NCBI GenBank assembly: GCA_934621505.1
Contig: CAKTUU010000005.1
Span: 1-64,000 of the forward strand
DNA length: 64,000 bases
DNA from: an uncultured Clostridia bacterium
GTDB lineage: Bacteria > Bacillota > Clostridia > Christensenellales > Aristaeellaceae
Direction: 5' to 3'
Below are positions 16,809 to 26,600 of the stretch, one piece after another. Position 1 is the first letter of the stretch. The number at the start of each line of letters is the position of its first letter. Both the position numbers and the translations under genes were made by a program. A model generated the notes under the pieces. It was not told where the DNA came from. It saw only the letters and a program-made list of their open reading frames with translations, and did not search any database.

Positions 16809-18023
16809 TTATCCCCTGGTAATGCGGTGCAGGGCTTCCTGGGTTTTTTCCAGGGTGTTAAAGGCGGTCAGGCGGAAGTAGCCTTCGCCGCAGGGGCCAA
16901 AGCCCGCGCCGGGCGTGCCCACAATGTGGTATTCCTTCAGCAGCTTGTCAAAGAAGTCCCAGCTGGGCATGCCGGTTTTCAGCCATACATAGGGCGCGTC
17001 CACGCCGCCGTATACCTCAAAGCCCGCCTTTTGCAGCCCTTCCCGGATGATTTGGGCGTTGCGCTGGTAGCAGGCGATGGTCTGGCGGCACTGGGCTGCC
17101 CCATCCGGGCTGTATACCGCGGCGGCGGCGCGCTGCACCGGGTAGCTGACGCCGTTGAATTTGCTGCCCATGCGGCGTTTCCACATGGCGTTCAGCTCAG
17201 TGGGGGTTCCGTCGGGCAGCAGGCCCTTCACCCCGTGGGGAATGACCATCCAGCCGCAGCGGGTGCCGGTAAAACCGGCGGTTTTGGAATAGGAGCAGCA
17301 TTCAATGGCCACATCCTTCGCGCCCTCGATTTCGTAAATGCTGGCCGGGGCCCCGCTCTGGATAAAGGCCTTGTAGGCGGAATCGTACACAATAACCGCT
17401 CCGTTCTGCCGGGCGTAGTCCACAAAGGGCTTCAGCTGGTCCCGGGTCAGGGTGGTGCCGGTGGGGTTGTTGGGGTAGCACAGGTAAATCACATCCACCG
17501 GGCGGTCCGGCAGGGGCGGCACAAAGTTGTTTTCCGCGTTGCAGGGCAGGTAGACCAGCCGGTTCCACCGGTCGCCCACAAAATCCCCCGCCCGGCCCGC
17601 CATGGCGTTGGAATCCACATACACGGGATAGACGGGATCGGTCACGGCGATGACCGCGTCGTCGCTGAACAGCTCCTGCACGTTGCTTACATCGCACTTG
17701 GCCCCGTCGGACACAAACACCTCGTCCTGGGCCAGGTCAATGCCCAGGGCCTTGTAGTCGTTTTGCAAAATGGCATCGATCAGGAAATCATAGCCGTAGT
17801 CCGGGCCGTAGCCGTGGAAGGTTTCCGCCCTGCCCATTTCCAGCACGGCCTTTTCAAACGCCTCCACAACGGCGGGGGCCAGGGGGCGGGTTACGTCGCC
17901 GATGCCCAGACGAATCAGGTCCGCGTCCGGGTTTTGGGCGCTGTATTCCCTGACCCTCCGGGCGATTTCGGCAAACAGGTAGCTGCCGGGCAGCTTGTGA
18001 TAATTGGGGTTTACCTTTAACAT
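16809..18023 (-). CDS. dapL: LL-diaminopimelate aminotransferase
   Basis: A 404-residue PLP enzyme that converts tetrahydrodipicolinate directly to LL-diaminopimelate, replacing the DapD/C/E steps. Diagnostic sequence: IRLGIGDVTRPL near 40, the aspartate/tyrosine segment IYLCYPNNPTG, VIVYDSAYKAF, and the PLP lysine in SYSKTAGFTGTRCGW. The ATG at 18023 is chosen because AAAGGATG lies at the right distance; an upstream extension of 17 residues has no site. It is 19 bases downstream of dapF, so the two neighbours catalyse consecutive reactions and form the end of a long leftward operon. Confidence 0.95.
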   Translation of the reverse strand: MLKVNPNYHKLPGSYLFAEIARRVREYSAQNPDADLIRLGIGDVTRPLAPAVVEAFEKAVLEMGRAETFHGYGPDYGYDFLIDAILQNDYKALGIDLAQDEVFVSDGAKCDVSNVQELFSDDAVIAVTDPVYPVYVDSNAMAGRAGDFVGDRWNRLVYLPCNAENNFVPPLPDRPVDVIYLCYPNNPTGTTLTRDQLKPFVDYARQNGAVIVYDSAYKAFIQSGAPASIYEIEGAKDVAIECCSYSKTAGFTGTRCGWMVIPHGVKGLLPDGTPTELNAMWKRRMGSKFNGVSYPVQRAAAAVYSPDGAAQCRQTIACYQRNAQIIREGLQKAGFEVYGGVDAPYVWLKTGMPSWDFFDKLLKEYHIVGTPGAGFGPCGEGYFRLTAFNTLEKTQEALHRITRG

Positions 18024-18042
18024 GGGTTGCACATCCTTTCCG

Positions 18043-18882
18043 TCAGTCCTGCAGCCATACGCCGTCATACACAAAGGTGGCGGGGCCGGTCAGGTATACA
18101 TGGTTGTCTTTTTCGTCCCAGGTAACGGTCAGCCGGCCGCCGGGCACATCCACCTGCACGGAGCGGCCGCACAGGCCGTTGAGAATGCAGGCCACGGTGC
18201 TGGCGCAGGCTCCTGTGCCGCAGGCCAGGGTTTCGCCGGTGCCCCGCTCCCACACCCGCAGGCGGATATGCCCCCGGTCGATGACCTGCACAAACTCGAT
18301 GTTCGCCTTGCGGGGAAAATCCGGGTGACGCTCCAGCAGGGGGCCGTGGGTACACACGGGAGCCGAGTCCGGATCATCCACAAAGCAGATGGCGTGGGGG
18401 TTGCCCATGCTGACCAGCGTCATGGCGTAGGTGACCCCCTCCACCGTAACGGGGTGGCCCACCACCGGGCAGGCGTTGACCACGCTGGGAATTTGCAGCC
18501 CCTCCAGAATGGGCGTGCCCATATCCACCCGCACGGTTTCCGTGGTGCCATCGGGCCGAAGGGTCAGGCGCAGGGTTTTCACGCCCGCGCCGGTTTCAAT
18601 GGTCATAACGGTTTTATTTACCAGACCCCGGTCGTGGCAGTAGGCCGCCACGCAGCGGATGCCGTTGCCGCACATTTCGCTTTCGGAACCGTCGTTGTTA
18701 AACATCTGCATCCGTGCGTCCGCCACCCGGCTTGGCAGAATCAGAATCAGCCCGTCGGACCCGCAGCCAAAATGGTACCGGCTCATGCGAACGCTCAGGG
18801 CCGCCGGGTCGTCCACCCGCTCCTCAAAACCGTTGATATAGACGTAATCGTTGCCGCAGCCTTCCATTTTGGTAAATTTCAT
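18043..18882 (-). CDS. dapF: Diaminopimelate epimerase
   Basis: A 279-residue cofactor-free epimerase that turns LL- into meso-diaminopimelate for lysine and peptidoglycan. The two catalytic cysteines are in NDGSESEMCGNGIRC near residue 75 and GTGETLACGTGACAS near 225. The N-terminal FTKMEGCGNDYVYIN matches the family. ATG 18882 is preceded by GGAAGGAG. It lies 24 bases after the stop of the membrane-protein gene upstream and 19 bases before dapL, which suggests cotranscription. Confidence 0.96.
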   Translation of the reverse strand: MKFTKMEGCGNDYVYINGFEERVDDPAALSVRMSRYHFGCGSDGLILILPSRVADARMQMFNNDGSESEMCGNGIRCVAAYCHDRGLVNKTVMTIETGAGVKTLRLTLRPDGTTETVRVDMGTPILEGLQIPSVVNACPVVGHPVTVEGVTYAMTLVSMGNPHAICFVDDPDSAPVCTHGPLLERHPDFPRKANIEFVQVIDRGHIRLRVWERGTGETLACGTGACASTVACILNGLCGRSVQVDVPGGRLTVTWDEKDNHVYLTGPATFVYDGVWLQD

Positions 18883-18906
18883 GGAAACCACTCCTTCCAG
18901 AAATGC

Positions 18907-20496
18907 TTACGCCAGGGGATAGTATGTGATGCCAAAGCGGCACAAAGCCGCCATGGCGGGCACGTTCAGCCACAGCAGGCAAGCCAGCAGCGCCGCCAGA
19001 GCGATTTGCAGTCCTTTGGGGGGCAATAGCCGCTTGAGTCCCAGCCCCAGCAGACACCACCAGGCCCAGCCAAAATACAGGGTGTATAAAACCATGCCGT
19101 TTTCCACCGCGCCGTAGCCGATGATTCCCAGCAGCGCCAGGGAGCACAGACCCCAGCCCCCGGCGATTTGGGCCAGCCGCTGCCTGCGGCACAGCCAGAA
19201 GCCGGCGCAGCACAGCGCAAGCAGAAGCGCGCCCCACAGGCTGAAGCCGTCCACAGGAGCCTGCTGCCAGGTGATGTAGCCGTGACGGGCGCTTTCCAGC
19301 ACGGCCTCGGGAGCGGCAAAGCAGCTGCGCACAAACCAGGTGTACTGCCGCAGCTTGTCCAGCAGGGACAGGGGCGCATCGCCCCGGACAAAGTTGTCCG
19401 TCAGCCAGGACAGGGAACGGGTCAGGTCCAGCAGGCCGCCAAACCGGCCAAAGATCATCCACATGGCCAAAAAGACCGCAAGCGCCCGCAGCATTTGCGT
19501 CAGGCTTTCCTTCCAGCTACGCCAGTCCGCGCACAGGGGCAGAAAGGCGCTGCTGGTGAGCATACTGCCCGCCGCCGCCCCAAACAGCCAGTCGCGGTCC
19601 CCTTCGCCGTGCAGGTGCGCGTCTACCAGCAGCATCAGCCACAGCATGGCGAATACATACTGCTCCTGCATCAGCCCAAACAGCAGCACCGGGTACAGGG
19701 CCGCAAGGCACAACAGGGGCAGCAGACCGTCTATCCCCAGCATTTGACGCAGCAGCACCAGACACACAAGCAGCATACCCGCCTGCAAAACGCCCATCAG
19801 CAGGGGATAGGCCGGATAGGGCAGCAGCCGGGACAGCTGCCACAGGGGCGCGGACAGGGGCAGGGCAAACACCCCGAACAGGGGCTGACGAATGTCGTTT
19901 TCCCCGGCGTTTATATGAATATACACGTTTTGCTGGTACAGGTAGCCGGAATCGCTGGTATACAGCACATCCACCGCGTCCTGTTCCACCGGCGCGCCGT
20001 AAAAAGCGCTGCTGGACAAAAACAGCCACACAAGCCCGGCGGCGGCCAGCACCCAGCCGACGCACCAGAACAGCCGGTCGGTACGGGTCATGCGGGAAAA
20101 AATCAGCCGCAGGCGGCGCAGCAGCCCGTTAAAGAAGGCGTACACCAGCCCATACAGCGCCGGAATCAGCCACAGGCTCAGGACCACGCACAGGGGTTCC
20201 GCCCAGCCGGTCAGGGCCAGACGCTCCCCCACAAACCACCGTACCAGCCGAAAATTCTCCGGCCGCAGCCAGCTGAGCAGCGGCCAGATACACCCGGCGC
20301 TGACCAGCGCCAGTACCGCGGCGGACCCATCCCGCCCCGGCAGGCGGGCGCTTTTGCCAAAGCATAGATATCCCCAGCAGAAAGCGGCCCCAGCAAAGCA
20401 GATTTCCAGCTGGCGTATGCCGCCCCAGGCGCACAGGGACAGGGTCAGGGACAGGCCGCTGATCCATGCCGCGATTGCAAGAAGGTTGCGCTTCAT
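18907..20496 (-). CDS. Polytopic membrane protein, GT-C glycosyltransferase-like
   Basis: A 529-residue protein with about 11-13 hydrophobic helices and one large extracytoplasmic loop (residues about 165-205, YGAPVEQDAVDVLYTSDSGYLY...). The order of a cluster of N-terminal helices, a polar loop with acidic residues and a block of C-terminal helices resembles the GT-C fold of lipid-linked-sugar transferases, but I see no family signature that fixes the substrate. The start is two bases after the stop of the preceding gene (20499), so translation is likely coupled. With its two upstream neighbours it forms a set of three unrelated membrane proteins between dnaE and dapF, possibly for a cell-surface glycopolymer. 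Confidence 0.7.
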   Translation of the reverse strand: MKRNLLAIAAWISGLSLTLSLCAWGGIRQLEICFAGAAFCWGYLCFGKSARLPGRDGSAAVLALVSAGCIWPLLSWLRPENFRLVRWFVGERLALTGWAEPLCVVLSLWLIPALYGLVYAFFNGLLRRLRLIFSRMTRTDRLFWCVGWVLAAAGLVWLFLSSSAFYGAPVEQDAVDVLYTSDSGYLYQQNVYIHINAGENDIRQPLFGVFALPLSAPLWQLSRLLPYPAYPLLMGVLQAGMLLVCLVLLRQMLGIDGLLPLLCLAALYPVLLFGLMQEQYVFAMLWLMLLVDAHLHGEGDRDWLFGAAAGSMLTSSAFLPLCADWRSWKESLTQMLRALAVFLAMWMIFGRFGGLLDLTRSLSWLTDNFVRGDAPLSLLDKLRQYTWFVRSCFAAPEAVLESARHGYITWQQAPVDGFSLWGALLLALCCAGFWLCRRQRLAQIAGGWGLCSLALLGIIGYGAVENGMVLYTLYFGWAWWCLLGLGLKRLLPPKGLQIALAALLACLLWLNVPAMAALCRFGITYYPLA

Positions 20497-20498
20497 CC

Positions 20499-22352
20499 TC
20501 AGTCCTCCTGCGCCCTGTTTTTTTCATGCCGGGCCAGACACAGCAGCAGCGGGGTCATGGCCACGATGGGCAGGAAGTAGCGGAAGTAATCGTCCACCGG
20601 GGACAGCAGGCAGGTGGCCAGGCTCATCAGCGCGGGCAAAAACAGCCATACATCCCGCCGGCGGCCCGCCTGGGCGCAGGCAATGCCCGCCCCTATCAGC
20701 AGCCAGGTATAGGCGGCGCTGACCAACAGGATTTGCAGCAGAGGAATGGTGTCCCACCGCTCGCACAGGCTCTGTACCAGATCCCGCAGGCGGGACAGGC
20801 TCTGGGGCTGGGTGGTGTGCAGCTGGCCCTCTCCCTCGATGGTATAGGTGCCAAAATAGAACCGGCGGCCCGCCTGCATGCTGTAGGTCACCCCGGTATA
20901 GCGGGGAATAAAGCAGTAGTATCCCCGGGTGTTGGCCACAAAGGCTTCCACATAGGTTTGCCAGTAGGTGGGCAGCAGTTCCAGCCAGACCTGGCGGAAG
21001 CCGGCAAGCGCCTGCTTTTCCACCTGCGCCCCCTGACCGAACTGCCGGTAGGTATACTTGACCGGGTCGCTGATCCATGGCTCGTACAGCGCGCCGATTT
21101 CGTCCACATCCAGCACCTGGTCAATGGCTTCCAGCTGCTGGGGCGTCAGCTCCTCCCGGTGGTTTCGCACCACTCGGGCCACCTGCTGAAAGGGCAGGGA
21201 ATACACCCCGGAGGCCCGGTTATCCACAATGCCCAAGGCGGGAACAAGCAGGTTGTCAAAGGCCAGCATCACCGCCAGCACCCCGGCGGCCACGCCGCCC
21301 ATGCGCAGCCGGTCCCCCCGGCGGGCCAGCGCCAGCGCAAAGACCAGCAGACAGGGAAGCGCCAGATAAAGGCCGTTGTTGCGCCACAGGCAAATCAGCA
21401 GGGCGGTCAGGGCGTACAGCGCCCAGCGGCCCGGGCCCCAGCGGCGCAGTCCCCGGGCCCATTCCACGGTTTGGGCAAGCCACAGCAGCACCGTGGCGGT
21501 AAACAGCGTGTCCTTGCCCAGCATAATGCAGTAGGTTCCCCAGATGGGGGTCAGGCAGAAAAACGCCATGCCCGCCAGCTGCCAGCGGCGGCTCGACCCC
21601 AGACGGCGCATCAGGGACAGGGAACGGGCCACGGCATAGCACAAAAGCCCCGTTTGCAGCGCCATATAAAGGCAGCAGCCCAGGTTGTCGCTGCCAAACA
21701 AACGGCCAAAGCGCACGCACAGGGCAAAGGTCCAGGTGGTAAACACGCTGTGCCAGGTGGTCATTTGGGTAATGCCCTCAAATTGTTCAAACATCCAGGC
21801 CATGTCGGAAATGACGACCCCGGGGTAAAAGATGATAAGAAACGGCAGATAGCACACCGCCAGCAGCGCCGTCAGGGCCAGCGTGGGGCGGCGGGTATAA
21901 AAGCCATGCAGCCGGGCCCAAAGCCCATGCAGGCGAAGGGGTTCCAGCTCCCTGCGGGGGGAGCGGAGCCACCCGCTGATCCAGGTCAGGGCCGTGGTCA
22001 TGGCAAGCCCCTGACCCAGGCATTTCAGCGCCACGGTGCCAACGCCGATCAGCCGCCCTACAAACAGCCAGGAATCAAAGGCAAACAGCGTGACCCCAAA
22101 ATAGTTGGCCACGCCGAAAAACAGTCCAAACAGCCATTGTCCCAAACCGGCGCGATAGCCCCGGCGCAGATAGGTATCGATAAACAGCGCCGCGAAGCCC
22201 AGCGCCACAAAGGTCCAAATGATATCCGACGAGGCCGCGGGCGCGGATCCCTTGCCCACAAACCGGTCCGGGTTGATGACAAAGGACTTGGCGCAAAAGG
22301 CGGCCATCAGCACGCAAAGCAGCAGCAGCGCCGTCCGGGTTTGCTTCTTCAT
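20499..22352 (-). CDS. DUF6020-like polytopic membrane protein
   Basis: A 617-residue integral membrane protein with about 12 helices. The arrangement YPGVVISDMAWMFEQFEG followed by HSVFTTW, then GTYCIMLGKDTLFTATVLLW and LICLWRNNGLYLALP, is typical of the DUF6020 family of Clostridia and Actinobacteria, probable GT-C type transferases. ATG 22352 has GGGAGGTAAGCCC before it. The gene overlaps nothing but starts only four bases after the stop of the GT87-like gene (22357). The extracytoplasmic segment with VVRNHREELTPQQLEAIDQV at about residues 400-500 may be catalytic. The assignment is from memory of the family's sequence style, without a search. Confidence 0.7.
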   Translation of the reverse strand: MKKQTRTALLLLCVLMAAFCAKSFVINPDRFVGKGSAPAASSDIIWTFVALGFAALFIDTYLRRGYRAGLGQWLFGLFFGVANYFGVTLFAFDSWLFVGRLIGVGTVALKCLGQGLAMTTALTWISGWLRSPRRELEPLRLHGLWARLHGFYTRRPTLALTALLAVCYLPFLIIFYPGVVISDMAWMFEQFEGITQMTTWHSVFTTWTFALCVRFGRLFGSDNLGCCLYMALQTGLLCYAVARSLSLMRRLGSSRRWQLAGMAFFCLTPIWGTYCIMLGKDTLFTATVLLWLAQTVEWARGLRRWGPGRWALYALTALLICLWRNNGLYLALPCLLVFALALARRGDRLRMGGVAAGVLAVMLAFDNLLVPALGIVDNRASGVYSLPFQQVARVVRNHREELTPQQLEAIDQVLDVDEIGALYEPWISDPVKYTYRQFGQGAQVEKQALAGFRQVWLELLPTYWQTYVEAFVANTRGYYCFIPRYTGVTYSMQAGRRFYFGTYTIEGEGQLHTTQPQSLSRLRDLVQSLCERWDTIPLLQILLVSAAYTWLLIGAGIACAQAGRRRDVWLFLPALMSLATCLLSPVDDYFRYFLPIVAMTPLLLCLARHEKNRAQED

Positions 22353-22356
22353 GGGC

Positions 22357-23562
22357 TTACCTCCCGGCGGGCTGCCTGCGGCGGCGGGCAAAGGCGGCAA
22401 CGGTATCGGCCATGCCCAGCAGGGTCAGGATGTAAATGGCCCCAAAGCTGACCAGCATGTTCCAGGAGGTTTGCGTATGCCAGCCAAAATCCGCCCCAAA
22501 GGGCAGCAGAATAAACACGCAGGCAAACAGCGCCATGTACAGGGGGAACAGCTTTTCCTTTCCCCCGTCCAGATAGCACAGCACAAAGGGAAGAATCATA
22601 TATACGGCCATGTATTCCGCGTTCCAGCCGGGCACCAGCGTAAACAGGCTGACCATCAGCATGACCCGCAGCCACAGGCGCTTTTCCAGGCAGATGCAGC
22701 ACAGCATGGCCGCGCCCGCCAGCAGGGACAGCACCTTGCTGAGCAGGGACACCTTGTCCGCCGCCCAGCCCAGCTCCGCGCCGATAAAGCCCAGCACGCT
22801 GGGAATGCTGGTCAGGTAATCGTCCCGCACCATGGTTTGAATCTGCTGGTGGTTCCACAAAAACTGCTTGAACCCTTCCACCCCGCTGAACCAGGCAAAG
22901 GGCGCGAAGAACAGCACAACCCCGTAAATCAACAGGCGCGCGGTTTCCTTCCAGCGCTTCTCAAACACATACAGCAGGCCGAACACGCAGGGGTAAATTT
23001 TAAACCCTGCCGCCACGGCGATAAGAACCAGCGCCGCTTCCCGCTTCCAGGCGGTTTCGCTGTCCCGAAGCTCCAGGGCCAGAAGCAGCATCACCATCAC
23101 ATTCAGCACGGAATTGCCCCGCTCGATGGTGTAAATCATCACGCCGCTCATGGCCAGGCACAGGGTCAGCAGCACCGGCTCGCACGGTTTGTAGGCCCGC
23201 TGGCACCGCCGGGCAAACAGCCGCTGCACCCCGTACAGCAGCAGCATGCAGGTCAGGCTGGTGATGACCGTATAGGCCAGAATTTCAAAGGGGTACACCG
23301 CCCGGGTCAGCGCCACGTCGCACAGGTAGTACAGCGTGTACGCCAGGGGCGGAAACGTGGCCCAGATGCTGTCAAAGTAGGGCCCGCCCACATGGGTGGG
23401 GTAGTGCAGGTTGTTGATAAAATCGCTGAACAATTCGCTGGCGTCCTGGTACAGGAAGGCGTGCAGCCCGGCGCCGCGGGTTTTGGCCAGCAGCACCGCG
23501 GAAAATACCAGGCTGAAAAGGAACAGCCCGTAAAAAATTCTTCTTCCGTTTTTTTCGCGCAT
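22357..23562 (-). CDS. GT87-like (DUF2029) polytopic mannosyltransferase-type protein
   Basis: A 401-residue membrane protein with 10-11 helices. The N-terminal helix is followed by a loop with DASELFSDFINNLHYPTHVG and YFDSIWATFPPLAYTLYYL; YTIERGNSVLNVMVMLLLAL and AGFKIYPCVFGLLYVFEKRW match the GT87/DUF2029 family of polyprenyl-phosphate-sugar dependent transferases. ATG 23562 (REKNGRRIF) was chosen over an upstream start at 23748, which would run into non-homologous sequence; AAGGGCGG lies upstream. It is the first of three membrane proteins downstream of dnaE. The acceptor is unknown. Confidence 0.72.
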   Translation of the reverse strand: MREKNGRRIFYGLFLFSLVFSAVLLAKTRGAGLHAFLYQDASELFSDFINNLHYPTHVGGPYFDSIWATFPPLAYTLYYLCDVALTRAVYPFEILAYTVITSLTCMLLLYGVQRLFARRCQRAYKPCEPVLLTLCLAMSGVMIYTIERGNSVLNVMVMLLLALELRDSETAWKREAALVLIAVAAGFKIYPCVFGLLYVFEKRWKETARLLIYGVVLFFAPFAWFSGVEGFKQFLWNHQQIQTMVRDDYLTSIPSVLGFIGAELGWAADKVSLLSKVLSLLAGAAMLCCICLEKRLWLRVMLMVSLFTLVPGWNAEYMAVYMILPFVLCYLDGGKEKLFPLYMALFACVFILLPFGADFGWHTQTSWNMLVSFGAIYILTLLGMADTVAAFARRRRQPAGR

Positions 23563-23660
23563 CCTGTGCAAACCGCCCTTTCTGATGGTGTCGTCAATTT
23601 TGTGCAGAAAACCGCCGGCGAACCAGACTTTTCTGATTATAGGCGGCGGGGGGCAAAAAG

Positions 23661-26600
23661 TCAATCCGACGGCGATTCCTTCACAATAACCCCGTCCGCG
23701 CCGTAGCGCGCGCGGAAATTTTCGAGCAGAGAGGGGCCCGGATGGCACCAGTACTCACGGCTGAGCAGCAGGGCGATGCCTTCGTCCTGAATTTTCACAT
23801 ACACGGGCACGTCGCCGCTGTTCACCTGGCACAGGGCCTTGATGGTTTCCATCTCGGCCCGGGAGGGGGCCAGCAGGTACAGCTTGCGGGAGGCCTGCCT
23901 GGCCAGCTGCGCGTCGGTCAGATGGCTGGCGGGCTCCGGGGCGGCGGCCGGTTTGGCCTTAGCCGCCTGACGCCCGGTTGGCGGCAGACGGACGGGGTCC
24001 GTCTGCTTTACGGTTTTCTGCCCGGCGTTTCGGGCGTTCAGGGGGCGCACCGCGTCCACCAGCAGCTTCACGTCCTCCTCCTCCCGGAAGGACAGCTTGC
24101 CGTCCAGAATCACCAGCGCGTCCACATTCAGCATGGGGGCGAACCGCTCGTACACCTTGGGAAAAACCAGACATTCCACCTGGCCGGTCAGGTCCTCCAA
24201 TGTGGCAAAGCCCATCATGGAGCCCTTTTTGGTTACTTTGCCCTTGGCCGCGGCCAGAATGCCCGCCATGCTGACGGAAAGCCCGTCGTACCGCGCGCCG
24301 TGATCCTCGCCCTCCGCCATTTCCTGAATGTCGGCAACGGTGGTAAATCCGGTGCGCAGCAAATCCGCCACCTCGTCCAGAGGATGGCCGGTAATATACA
24401 CGCCGGTCATTTCCCGCTCCATGCCCAGCAGCACCTTACGGGGATGCTCCGGCGCATCGGGCATGATAAAGGACGGCCCGCTCTGCGCGCCGGGGGCCAG
24501 ATCAAACAGGGACATTTGCCCGGCCAGATTATCCCGCCGCTTTTGGGCGGCGTCGTCCATCAGGGGTTCGTAGCAAAGCAGCAGCTGGGCCCGGTTATAG
24601 CCCATGCCGTCAAAGGCCCCGGCCTTGATCAGGCTTTCCACGGTGCGCTTGTTCAGCGCGTCGCCGCTGACCCGCTGGGCAAAGTCAAACAAATCCCTGT
24701 AAGGGCCCTGACGGCGGTTTTTGACAATCAGCTCCACCGCGCCGCGGCCCACGTTTTTGACCCCGCCAAGGCCAAAGCGAATGCCCTGGCCGCCGTCCGG
24801 GGCCGTATCCACGCTGAAGCGCCAGCCGCTGTGGTTGACGCTGGGGGGCAGAATGGGAATGCCGCTTTGACGGCAGTACTGAATATACCCGGCGATTTTG
24901 GGGGTATTGTCCATCATGCTGTTTAAAAGGGCGGCCATAAAGGGCACGGGATAATGCTTTTTCAGCCAGGCCGTCCACACGGCCACCAGGGCGTAGGCCG
25001 CCGCGTGGCTTTTGTTAAAGGCGTAGCTGGCAAAGGCGCTCATCTCGTCGTAAATATGCTCCGCCGCTTCCAGGCTGACCCCCCGGCGCAGGGCTCCGTC
25101 AATGACCGCATTGCCGTTTTCGTCCTTCATGCCGTAGATGAAGTATTCCCGCTCCTGGGCCATAACGGCTTTTTTCTTTTTGGCCATGGCGCGGCGCATC
25201 AGGTCGCTGCGGCCAAGGCTGTAGCCAGCCAGATCCCGCACAATCTGCATCACCTGCTCCTGGTACACCATGCAGCCGTAGGTAACGTCCAGAATGGGCT
25301 TCAGCAGCGGCGTTTCGTAATGCACGGTGGATGGGTCGGCCTTGCCCGCGATATACCGGGGAATGGATTCCATGGGGCCGGGCCGGTACAGGGAAATGGC
25401 GGCGATAATATCCTCAAAGCACTGGGGCCTCATATTCTGCAAAAACACGCGCATGCCGCCGGATTCCAGCTGGAACACGCCGTCCGTATCCCCACGGGAG
25501 ATCATTTCGTACACGGCGGGGTCGTCCACGGGAATGTCCTTCTCGTGCAGGGTTACGCCGTCCCGCGCCATCATGTCCAGCGTGTCCCGTATCACCGTCA
25601 GGGTGCGCAGCCCCAGAAAGTCCATTTTCAGCAGGCCCAGCCGCTCCAGCGTGCCCATGGGGTACTGGGTGGTAATCACATCGTCGTTGGTTTGCAGGGG
25701 CACATAGTCGGTAACCGGGTCGGCGGTAATCAGCACGCCCGCGGCGTGGGTGCTGGCGTGGCGGGGCATGCCCTCCAGCGTGCGGGACATGTCGTACAGC
25801 CTGCGCACCTGGGGATCGGTTTCAATCATGGCCTTCAGCTGCGGGCTGACCTCCTGCGCCTTTTCCAGCGTCATGTCCAGGGCGAAGGGAATGGCCTTGG
25901 CCACCTGGTTCACCGCCGCGTAGCTCATGCCCATCACCCGCCCTACGTCGCGGATAACGGCCTTGGCCTTCATGGTGCCAAAGGTGATGATCTGGCTGAC
26001 GTGGTCCGCCCCGTATTTGCGGGCTACATAATCGATGACCTCCTGGCGGCGCTCGTAGCAGAAGTCAATATCCAGGTCGGGCATGCTCATGCGCTCCGGG
26101 TTCAGGAAGCGCTCAAACAGCAGGTTATATTTCAGGGGGTCCAGCATGGTAATGTGCAGGGTATAGGCCACAATGCTGCCTGCGCCGCTGCCACGCCCCG
26201 GGCCCACGGGAATGTTCTGGCTGCGGGCGTAGTTGATAAAATCCCATACAATCAGGAAGTAATCCACATAGCCCATCTGGGCGATCATGGACAATTCGTA
26301 ATGCAGCCGTCTGGCGGGCTCGCTGGCCGGGTCGTCCGCCTGGGCGGGGTACAGCTCCTTCAGGCCCTGCGTGCACAGGCGGGTGAGCATTTGCAGGGCG
26401 GTTTCGCCGGTATCAATGGGGTATTTGGGCAGGTGCAGGTGCCCAAAGTCAAAGTTCACATGGCACCGGGCGGCGATTTCTCCGGCCCTGTGCACCGCGT
26501 CCGGGCAGTCGGCAAACAGGGCCAGCATTTCCGGCTCGCTTTTCACATACAATTCCTGGGTATTCATGCGCATGCGGCTTTCGTCCTGAAGGGTTTTGCC

